Source: Solirubrobacterales bacterium
GTDB lineage: Bacteria; Actinomycetota; Thermoleophilia; Solirubrobacterales; Solirubrobacteraceae
Assembly: GCA_027314825.1 (NCBI GenBank)
Contig: DAHVAB010000174.1
Coordinates: forward strand, 1 to 5,836
Direction: 5' to 3'
Length of the DNA stretch: 5,836 bases
Part shown: positions 1 through 4,812 of the stretch, piece after piece
Layout of the letters: every line of letters begins with the position of its first letter
How positions within the stretch are numbered: position 1 is the first letter of the stretch
The notes under the pieces: model-generated
Seen by the model: the letters and a program-made list of their open reading frames with translations, nothing else
Told to the model about the DNA's origin: nothing
Database searches by the model: none
Translations under genes and position numbers: made by a program

Positions 1-879
1 GAGGATCTGCAGGCGCTCGCGGAGATGGCGCAGGAGGACGACTCGCTCGCCGGCGAGCTGGACGAGCACCTCGCCTCGGTGGAGGGGCGTCTGGCCGCGC
101 TGGAGGAGCAGCGCCTCTTCTCCGGACGGTATGACGCCGGCGACGCGCTGGTCAGCGTGAATGCGGGCGCAGGCGGCACCGACGCGCAGGACTGGACGGA
201 GATGGTGCTGCGGATGGAGATGCGGTGGGCGGAGCGTCGCGGCTTCGCGGTGGAGCTGCTGGAGGTGAGCGCCGGCGAGGAAGCGGGCATCAAGTCGGCG
301 ACGTTCAGGGTGGCCGGGGAGAACGCGTATGGCCTCTTCGGCGCGGAGCGCGGCGTGCACCGGCTGGTGCGCCTCTCGCCCTTCGACTCGGCCCATCGCC
401 GGCAGACGAGCTTCGCCGGGGTCGAGGTCGCGCCCGTGGTGGAGGAGTCGGGGGAGATCGAGATCTCAGACGACGATCTGCAGGTCGACACCTACCGAGC
501 CTCCGGCGCCGGAGGCCAGCATGTGAACAAGACCGACTCGGCGGTGCGGATCACCCACCGCCCGAGCGGGATCGTCGTGCAGTGCCAGAACGAGCGCTCC
601 CAGTCCGCGAACAGGGCGACCGCGATGGGGATGCTCAGAGCGAAGCTGCTGGAGCGACAGGAGCGCGAACGCCAGGCGGAGATCGCGCGTGAGAAGGGCG
701 AGGCGCAGGATGTGAACTTCGGCTCGCAGATCCGCTCCTACGTGCTGCATCCCTACACGCTGGTCAAGGACCATCGCACCGGGCAGGAGGCGGGCGACGT
801 GCAGCGGGTGCTGGACGGCGATCTGGACGCGTTCGTGCGCGCGCACCTGCTGCGCGCGGCGGCCGGCGCCAGCTCCTGA
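1..879 (+). CDS. prfB: Peptide chain release factor 2 (RF2), 5'-truncated
   Basis: Class I release factor that recognises UGA and UAA stop codons and triggers peptidyl-tRNA hydrolysis on the ribosome. The frame is open from base 1, so 292 codons are visible. RF2 proteins are usually about 365 residues, so roughly the first 70-75 residues lie outside the window; the ATG at 25 is internal. The stop-codon-reading tripeptide SPF is encoded at 376-384, inside LSPFDSAHRRQTSF; this marks RF2, since RF1 has a PxT motif there. The catalytic GGQ is at 511-519, inside SGAGGQHVNKTDSAVRITH. The C-terminal HPYTLVKDHRTG block is also typical. Many prfB genes have a programmed frameshift near codon 25, but that region is not in the window. 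In other Actinobacteria prfB is commonly followed by ftsEX; here nadC comes next. Identification is secure. Confidence 0.97.
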   Translation, partial: EDLQALAEMAQEDDSLAGELDEHLASVEGRLAALEEQRLFSGRYDAGDALVSVNAGAGGTDAQDWTEMVLRMEMRWAERRGFAVELLEVSAGEEAGIKSATFRVAGENAYGLFGAERGVHRLVRLSPFDSAHRRQTSFAGVEVAPVVEESGEIEISDDDLQVDTYRASGAGGQHVNKTDSAVRITHRPSGIVVQCQNERSQSANRATAMGMLRAKLLERQERERQAEIAREKGEAQDVNFGSQIRSYVLHPYTLVKDHRTGQEAGDVQRVLDGDLDAFVRAHLLRAAAGASS

Positions 880-939
880 CCGGGCGGCTGCTGCGGCCCC
901 TGACCGGGCGCCTGCTGCGGCCCCTGACCGGGCGCCTGC
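877..939. repeat. 24-bp tandem repeat, about 2.6 copies, starting at the prfB stop
   Basis: Units lie at 877-900, 901-924 and a partial third at 925-939. Units 1 and 2 differ at one base only (G887 versus C911), and the partial unit matches unit 2 for 15 bases. Each unit starts TGACCGGGCG, and 24 is a multiple of three, so the prfB stop codon recurs in frame at 901 and 925. Unit 1 can fold as a 7-bp arm hairpin (882-888 with 893-899, loop TGCT) with one G-G mismatch. No T tract follows, so a classical intrinsic terminator is not supported. The repeat is seen directly; any role is unknown. Confidence 0.85.
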
Positions 940-953
940 GCACGCGCTCCCGC

Positions 954-977
954 CGCCGTGCGCATCGCCGTGCGCAT
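954..977. repeat. 12-bp direct repeat upstream of nadC
   Basis: The sequence CGCCGTGCGCAT occurs twice without a gap, at 954-965 and 966-977. Each copy contains the palindrome TGCGCA (959-964 and 971-976), and a third TGCGCA lies further upstream at 937-942. The second copy abuts the proposed nadC -10 hexamer (977-982), so the pair covers the expected -35 to -12 stretch. This placement would suit a repressor operator, but I do not recognise the motif as the site of a known NAD regulator, and it may be simple sequence duplication. Confidence 0.5.
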
Positions 978-982
978 ATCCT
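977..982 (+). promoter_or_regulatory. Putative -10 element (TATCCT) of a leaderless nadC promoter
   Basis: TATCCT fits the actinobacterial -10 consensus TANNNT. It ends exactly 6 nt before the nadC ATG, so the predicted transcription start falls on the A of the start codon. There is no Shine-Dalgarno at a usable distance; GGCGGG directly touches the ATG. No convincing -35 is visible; the expected place is occupied by the 12-bp repeats. Confidence 0.4.
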
Positions 983-988
983 GGCGGG

Positions 989-1837
989 ATGAGCGTCCTG
1001 GCCAAGGCGGACCTGCGGGAGCTGACCGAACGGGCGCTGGCCGAGGACATCGGCTCCGGCGACCTGACCACCGAGGCGACGGTGGCAGCGGATGCCCGTG
1101 CGAGCGCGATGATCACCCAGAAGGCGCCGGGCGCCGTCTACGGCCTGGCGGTGGCGGAGACAGCCTTCCGGCTGCTCGACCCGGGGGTGCGCTGCCAACG
1201 GCTGGCGGGCGAGGGCCGCTGGCGACAGGGCGGCGGCCCGGTGATGTCGATCGAAGGATCGGCGAGAGCGCTGCTCTCCGGCGAGCGTACCGCGCTCAAC
1301 TTTCTCTGCCACCTCTCGGGGGTGGCCACGATGGCGGCGCTCGCCTCGGAAGCCGTGGAGGGTACTGGCGCGAAGGTGCTCGACACGCGCAAGACCACTC
1401 CCGGCCTGCGCGCGCTGGAGAAGGCGGCCGTCGCGGCCGGCGGCGCGAGCAACCACCGGTTCGGGCTGTTTGACGCGATCCTCATCAAGGAGAACCACAT
1501 CGCCGCCGCCGGCGGGATCGCCGAGGCGGTCGCGCTGGCCCGTGCCGCCGCGCCGCAGCTCGCGGACACGCTGGAGGTGGAGGTGCGCGACCGGGCGGAG
1601 ATAGATGAGGCGCTGGCGGCCGGGGCGCCGCGGCTGCTGCTCGACAACATGAGCCTGGAGGAGCTGCGCGCGGCGGTCGCACAGGTCGCCGGCCGCGCCC
1701 GCCTGGAGGCGAGCGGAGGAGTGAGCCTGCAGAGCATCCGGGAGATCGCCGAGACCGGGGTAGACTTCATATCGCTCGGCGCGCTCACGCATTCCGCGCC
1801 GGCGCTGGACCTCTCGATGATCTTGGAAGCGCTCTGA
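989..1837 (+). CDS. nadC: Nicotinate-nucleotide pyrophosphorylase [carboxylating] (quinolinate phosphoribosyltransferase)
   Basis: Converts quinolinate and PRPP to nicotinate mononucleotide, CO2 and pyrophosphate, the third step of de novo NAD synthesis, in the cytoplasm. The 282-residue length is normal for the family. Family blocks are all present: EDIGSGDLTTEA near residue 19, SGERTALNFL (97-106), DTRKTTPGLR (132-141), EKAAVAAGGASNHRFGLFD followed by ILIKENH (144-170), LEVEV (195-199), LLLDNM (216-221) and EASGGV (240-245). Likely substrate-binding residues by family knowledge are Arg100, Arg134, Lys135, His156, Arg157, Lys167 and Asp219. The C-terminal GVDFISLGALTHSAPALDLS block is intact. 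No other ATG, GTG or TTG lies in frame between the prfB stop and 989, so the start is well determined. The TGA stop shares its A with the ATG of nadA (TGATG), implying one transcript and translational coupling. Confidence 0.97.
   Translation: MSVLAKADLRELTERALAEDIGSGDLTTEATVAADARASAMITQKAPGAVYGLAVAETAFRLLDPGVRCQRLAGEGRWRQGGGPVMSIEGSARALLSGERTALNFLCHLSGVATMAALASEAVEGTGAKVLDTRKTTPGLRALEKAAVAAGGASNHRFGLFDAILIKENHIAAAGGIAEAVALARAAAPQLADTLEVEVRDRAEIDEALAAGAPRLLLDNMSLEELRAAVAQVAGRARLEASGGVSLQSIREIAETGVDFISLGALTHSAPALDLSMILEAL
1825..1829 (+). promoter_or_regulatory. Shine-Dalgarno-like site (GGAAG) for nadA
   Basis: GGAAG inside the last codons of nadC lies 7 nt before the nadA ATG at 1837. It is a modest but well-spaced ribosome binding site. 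It supports the overlapping start, in contrast to the SD-less nadC start upstream. Confidence 0.5.
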
Positions 1838-2877
1838 TGAACCTGCCGATGGCACCGACGGCGGCTGCGGCGCCGGCGCTCTCCGCCGATGAGATCGCGG
1901 AGATGCAGGCGGATGTGCGCCGCCTGGCCGCCGAGCGGGATGCGGTGATCCTCGCCCACAACTACCAGGTCCCGGAGGTCCAGGATGTCGCCGACTTCGT
2001 CGGGGACTCGCTCGGGCTCTCCCGCAGGGCGGCTGCCGCCGAGCAGCAGACGATCGTCTTCTGCGGTGTGCACTTCATGGCGGAGACCGCATCGGTTCTC
2101 TGTCCCGAGAAGACGGTCCTGATCCCCGACGTGAACGCCGGCTGCTCGCTGGCCTCCACGATCGACGCCGATCAGCTGCGGGCGTGGAGGGAGCAGCATC
2201 CCGGCGCGGTCGTCGTGATGTATGTGAATACCTCCGCGGAGGTGAAGGCGCTCACCGACTACTGCTGCACCTCGTCGAACGCCGTGGCCGTGGTGAGCCA
2301 CATCTACGAGCAGCACGGGCCGGATACGGAGATCCTGTTCGGCCCGGACATGTGGCTCGGCTCCTATGTGGAGAAGAGCCTCGGCCGGCCGATGCACGTC
2401 TGGGACGGGGAGTGCCATGTGCATGCGGGGATCAGGCCATCTGACATCCAGCGCACCCGCGCCGCGCACCCGGACGCCGACTTCCTCATACATCCGGAGT
2501 GCGGCTGCACGACCAGCATCATGGAGTATGTGGCCTCCGGCGACCTGGAGGCGGAGGATGTGCGGATGCTCTCCACGGGCGGCATGCTCTCCTACGCCCG
2601 GGAGGCGGAGCAGCGGGCGCAGGCGGAGCCGCAGCCGTCGGAGCGGCGCGAGGCCGTGGTGGCGACCGAGGTGGGAATGCTGCACCCGCTGCGGATGGCG
2701 GCGCCCGACGTGAGCTTCGTGCCCGCGAATCCGGAGGCGACCTGCGAGTTCATGAAGATGATCACTCTGCCGAAGCTGCTGGAGAGCCTGCGCGATGGTC
2801 GCTACGAGGTGAAGGTGCCCGAGGAGATCGCGGTCGCGGCACGGGTGCCGATCGACCGGATGGTCGCGATCGGCTGA
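1837..2877 (+). CDS. nadA: Quinolinate synthase A, [4Fe-4S] enzyme
   Basis: Condenses iminoaspartate with dihydroxyacetone phosphate to give quinolinate, the substrate of NadC encoded just upstream. The protein has 346 residues. Recognisable blocks are ILAHNYQVPEVQDVADFVGDSLGLS (38-62), FCGVHFMAETA (75-85), PDVNAGCSLA (97-106), MYVNTSAEVKA (128-138), WDGECHVHAGI (189-199), IHPECGC (218-224), ATEVGMLHPL (276-285) and CEFMKMITLPKLLESL (303-318). By comparison with known NadA proteins the three iron-sulfur ligands should be Cys103, Cys193 and Cys303. The FCGVHFMAETA block and the long spacing between the second and third ligands resemble the longer NadA type found in Bacillus and Actinobacteria. 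Residues about 256-272 form a charged Ala/Glu/Gln-rich linker (AREAEQRAQAEPQPSERRE) that is probably a surface loop. The first 15 or so residues are Ala/Pro-rich and poorly conserved; Met5 is an alternative start, but the TGATG overlap favours Met1. The usual partner NadB (L-aspartate oxidase) is not in the window. Confidence 0.97.
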   Translation: MNLPMAPTAAAAPALSADEIAEMQADVRRLAAERDAVILAHNYQVPEVQDVADFVGDSLGLSRRAAAAEQQTIVFCGVHFMAETASVLCPEKTVLIPDVNAGCSLASTIDADQLRAWREQHPGAVVVMYVNTSAEVKALTDYCCTSSNAVAVVSHIYEQHGPDTEILFGPDMWLGSYVEKSLGRPMHVWDGECHVHAGIRPSDIQRTRAAHPDADFLIHPECGCTTSIMEYVASGDLEAEDVRMLSTGGMLSYAREAEQRAQAEPQPSERREAVVATEVGMLHPLRMAAPDVSFVPANPEATCEFMKMITLPKLLESLRDGRYEVKVPEEIAVAARVPIDRMVAIG

Positions 2878-2898
2878 GAGAGGCGCGGCGGCGACGCG

Positions 2899-2964
2899 GC
2901 GCCGTTGCGCTCAGGCGGCCTCCAGCGCGAGCAGCGCGCTTGCTTTCTGTCGAGGCGCCGCCGT
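2899..2964 (-). pseudogene. Degenerate second copy of the ogt 3' end
   Basis: Bases 2899-2934 match 2972-3007, the end of ogt plus 12 bp beyond its stop, at 33 of 36 positions without gaps. After a short diverged stretch with small indels, the match resumes at 2949-2964 against 3020-3036. Read on the minus strand, the copy still ends in LLALEAA-stop, against LLALEAG-stop in ogt. The part corresponding to GGLDAKR is shifted in frame, so it is not coding. The two copies are almost adjacent (offset about 73 bp), which suggests a local tandem duplication followed by decay. Confidence 0.75.
2924..2950 (+). terminator. Putative intrinsic terminator of nadC-nadA
   Basis: A perfect 6-bp inverted repeat (AGCGCG 2924-2929, CGCGCT 2935-2940) with a 5-nt loop is followed on the plus strand by TGCTTTCTGT, a locally T-rich run in an otherwise GC-rich region. 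It lies 46 bp after the nadA stop, between convergent genes. The stem is short, and on the minus strand no T run follows, so only plus-strand termination is suggested. Confidence 0.4.
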
Positions 2965-2983
2965 CGTGGTTGCGCCGTTGTGC

Positions 2984-3532
2984 TCAGCCGGCCTCAAGCG
3001 CGAGCAGCACTCGCTTGGCGTCGAGGCCGCCGCCGTAGCCGCCGAGGCTCCCGTCGCTTCGCAGCACCCGGTGGCAGGGGATGACGATCGGCAGCGGATT
3101 GGTCGCGCACGCGGTGCCGACGGCGCGCACGGCGTGCGGCCTGCCGGTCGCGGCTGCGAGCGCGGCGTAGCTTACGGTCTCGCCGTATGGGATCTTGGCC
3201 ATCGCTTCGAGCACCGTCAGGCGGAAGCCGCGCGCGAGCTGCAGGTCGAGCGGCAGATCGAAGATCCTGCGGCCGCCGGCGAAGTACTCATCCAGCTGGC
3301 GCGCGGCAAGCTCGAGCGTCGCCGGGGCGTCCAGCGCGCCCGGGGCGTTCAGCGTGCCCGGACCGATCCGCTCGGCCAGCTCGGCGAGCACCTGCTCCTC
3401 GTCCTCGCCCTCGCCGGCGAAGGCGATCCGCACCAGCCCCGCCGGCGTGGCCGCGATCAGCAGCGGGCCGATCGGGCTCTCGAGCGTGCGATGGGCAAGC
3501 TTGCGGGTCTGCTCTGCGAGACCGGTGGCCAT
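2984..3532 (-). CDS. ogt: Methylated-DNA--protein-cysteine methyltransferase (O6-alkylguanine-DNA alkyltransferase)
   Basis: Suicide DNA-repair protein that moves the alkyl group from O6-alkylguanine to its own cysteine. The 182-residue protein has the normal two-part layout: a variable N-terminal domain (residues 1 to about 95) and a conserved DNA-binding/active-site domain (about 100-180). The active-site motif IPCHRV is at 151-156 with nucleophile Cys153, preceded by NPLPIV with the hinge Asn145. The helix-turn-helix region carries IPYGETVSYAALA (114-126) and the flipping Arg136 in AVRAVGTA. The C terminus has SLGGYGGGLDAKRVLLALE. The ATG overlaps the TGA of the upstream M16 gene (TGATG) and has a strong Shine-Dalgarno. 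The domain is of Ogt/Ada-C type; no Ada regulatory domain is fused, so ogt fits better than ada. A decayed copy of its last codons lies just beyond its stop. Confidence 0.96.
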   Translation of the reverse strand: MATGLAEQTRKLAHRTLESPIGPLLIAATPAGLVRIAFAGEGEDEEQVLAELAERIGPGTLNAPGALDAPATLELAARQLDEYFAGGRRIFDLPLDLQLARGFRLTVLEAMAKIPYGETVSYAALAAATGRPHAVRAVGTACATNPLPIVIPCHRVLRSDGSLGGYGGGLDAKRVLLALEAG

Positions 3533-4785
3533 CAGTCGAACTCCTCGGGATCGTGGGGACCGACACATGCGATCGCGAGCGTGTCGGCTACGCCGGCGGC
3601 AACCTCGCGGACCTCCTCGAAAGTGACCGAGTCGAGCTCCGCGATCGCCGCATCCGGGTCGATCGGCGAGCCGCTCACGATCGAGCGGGTGGCGGCATGA
3701 CGGGCGACAGCGCCCGTGTTCTCGAAGGCGAGCACGAGCCGTCCGGCGGCGTAGGAGCGGGCCCGCTCCACCTCCTGCTCGGTGGGCCCGTCGACGCGCA
3801 GCTCGCAGACGATCTCGCGCATCCGCCTGTATGCCTCCACGCACTTGCTGGAGTCGAGCCCCGATCCCAGCTGCAGGATCGGGATGTCCGAGAAGCAGTG
3901 CTCGAAGGCGTAGACGGAGTAGCAGAGGCCGCGCTTCTCCCGGATCTCCTCGAAGAGGCGCGAGCTCATCGAGCCGCCGAGCAGCGTGGAGTAGATGCCG
4001 AGCGCGGCGCGCTGGCGAATGTCGGTGACGGTCACGTCCGGGCGGTAGATCATCCGCAGGTGGGACTGGTTGGTCTCCCGCCGCTCGACGAGGGTCTGCG
4101 GCTCGAAGCCCGGCGCCGCCGAGTATGGCTCCGGCTCAGGGAAAGCCACGAAGCGACCCAACATCTCATCCAAATCCTCATCCGCAGGGAGATGTTCGAG
4201 ATTGCCGGCCAGGAAGGCGCCGCCCCGCGCGGGCGACCACCGTCGCTGGCGGAAGGAGACGATCGCATCGCGCTCGAAGCTGCGCAGGCTCTCCTCCGGC
4301 CCGAGCACGGTCCGCCCGAGCGGGTGCTCGCCGAAGGCGGCCCTGTCGATCAGGTACTCGGCGACCGTGGAGGGCTGGTCGTAGGCGCGGTTGATCTCCT
4401 GGATCACGACGCCCCGCTCGCGCTCCAGCTGCTGCGAATCGAGCGCCGGCCGGGCGACGAAGTCGGTGAGCAGGTCGATCGCCTCCGGGGCCGCCTCGGC
4501 GCGGACCGTGATGTGGAAGGCGACGAGATCCTGGCTTGTGTAGGCGTTCAGCACGCCGCCGATCCGCTCCGCGGTCTCGTTGATGTCACGGTGGGTCGGA
4601 TACTTCTCGCCGCCCTTGAAGACCAGGTGCTCCAGGAAGTGGGCCATCCCGTTCTCGCTCTCGCGCTCGGTGCGGGCGCCCGCGTCGAAGGCGAGGAGCA
4701 CCGTCAGCGCCCGCGTGCCGGGCAGCGCGATCCGGTGCAGCGGCAGCCCGTTTCCCGGCAGCACGGAGGAGGTGACGGTTGCCAT
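3532..4785 (-). CDS. M16 family zinc metallopeptidase (insulinase / mitochondrial processing peptidase-like)
   Basis: The protein has 417 residues, the usual length of single-unit M16B peptidases, which work as dimers on peptides or unfolded segments. The inverted zinc motif HxxEH is HFLEH at 49-53 (His49, Glu52, His53), in the context SENGMAHFLEHLVFKG. The third ligand is expected at Glu130 in ERGVVIQEINR, 77 residues after His53, matching the HxxEH-x76-E rule. The C-terminal half has the partner-domain motif LLGGSMSSRLFEEIREKRGLCYSV (about 268-291), including the Arg-Tyr pair (Arg285, Tyr289) that binds substrate in M16B enzymes. All visible catalytic elements are therefore present. No signal peptide is seen, so it is probably cytoplasmic. 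The start at 4785 is the first good ATG before the conserved region; the long open frame upstream of it is antisense to ctpA. It is followed by overlapping ogt. The native substrate is unknown, so no gene symbol is given. Confidence 0.94.
   Translation of the reverse strand: MATVTSSVLPGNGLPLHRIALPGTRALTVLLAFDAGARTERESENGMAHFLEHLVFKGGEKYPTHRDINETAERIGGVLNAYTSQDLVAFHITVRAEAAPEAIDLLTDFVARPALDSQQLERERGVVIQEINRAYDQPSTVAEYLIDRAAFGEHPLGRTVLGPEESLRSFERDAIVSFRQRRWSPARGGAFLAGNLEHLPADEDLDEMLGRFVAFPEPEPYSAAPGFEPQTLVERRETNQSHLRMIYRPDVTVTDIRQRAALGIYSTLLGGSMSSRLFEEIREKRGLCYSVYAFEHCFSDIPILQLGSGLDSSKCVEAYRRMREIVCELRVDGPTEQEVERARSYAAGRLVLAFENTGAVARHAATRSIVSGSPIDPDAAIAELDSVTFEEVREVAAGVADTLAIACVGPHDPEEFD
3541..3546 (-). 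promoter_or_regulatory. Shine-Dalgarno site (GAGGAG) for ogt
   Basis: Read on the minus strand, GAGGAG occurs 8 nt before the ogt ATG. It is formed by the Glu-Glu codons near the end of the M16 peptidase gene. Strength and spacing are close to ideal, which fixes the ogt start and supports translation from a shared mRNA. Confidence 0.7.
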
Positions 4786-4793
4786 CGCTCTGC

Positions 4794-4799
4794 ACAATA
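4794..4799 (-). promoter_or_regulatory. Putative -10 element (TATTGT) for the M16 peptidase gene
   Basis: On the minus strand TATTGT fits TANNNT and ends 8 nt before the ATG at 4785. The expected transcription start is about 2 nt before the start codon. No good Shine-Dalgarno precedes the ATG. The -35 region would lie inside the ctpA coding sequence, and no match to TTGACA is evident there. Confidence 0.35.
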
Positions 4800-4803
4800 G
4801 TCT
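4798..4803 (+). promoter_or_regulatory. Putative -10 element (TAGTCT) for ctpA
   Basis: TAGTCT fits TANNNT and ends 9 nt before the ctpA ATG at 4813, giving an expected leader of about 3 nt. It overlaps the opposing -10 of the M16 gene by two bases, within the only AT-richer patch of the 27-bp divergent gap. TTGCCA at 4779-4784 resembles a -35, but the 13-nt spacer is too short, so the -35 is unresolved. Confidence 0.3.
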
Positions 4804-4812
4804 CTGTGGGCG

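Noticed and set aside
882..899. Hairpin in the first 24-bp unit as a prfB terminator.
   Set aside because: It has a G-G mismatch in the stem and no T tract follows, so it does not meet the usual criteria for an intrinsic terminator.
873..991. A shifted frame across the 24-bp repeats that reads as a repetitive peptide (LLRPLTGR repeats), possibly a frameshifted RF2 extension.
   Set aside because: RF2 already ends at its normal C terminus, there is no slippery site evident, and the peptide is just what any in-frame 24-bp repeat would give.
1138..2685. Minus-strand 515-residue open frame opposite nadC and nadA.
   Set aside because: It is a GC-bias shadow of two clearly identified genes; its composition is His/Arg/Ala-rich with no recognisable domain.
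2882..2903. GGCGC...GCGCC inverted repeat just after nadA.
   Set aside because: The arms are only 5 bp with a 12-nt loop and no T run; the hairpin at 2924-2940 is a better terminator candidate.
3187..4800. Plus-strand 537-residue open frame opposite ogt and the M16 gene.
   Set aside because: It is antisense to two genes with intact catalytic motifs, and its translation is Arg/Ala/Gly-rich without domain signal.
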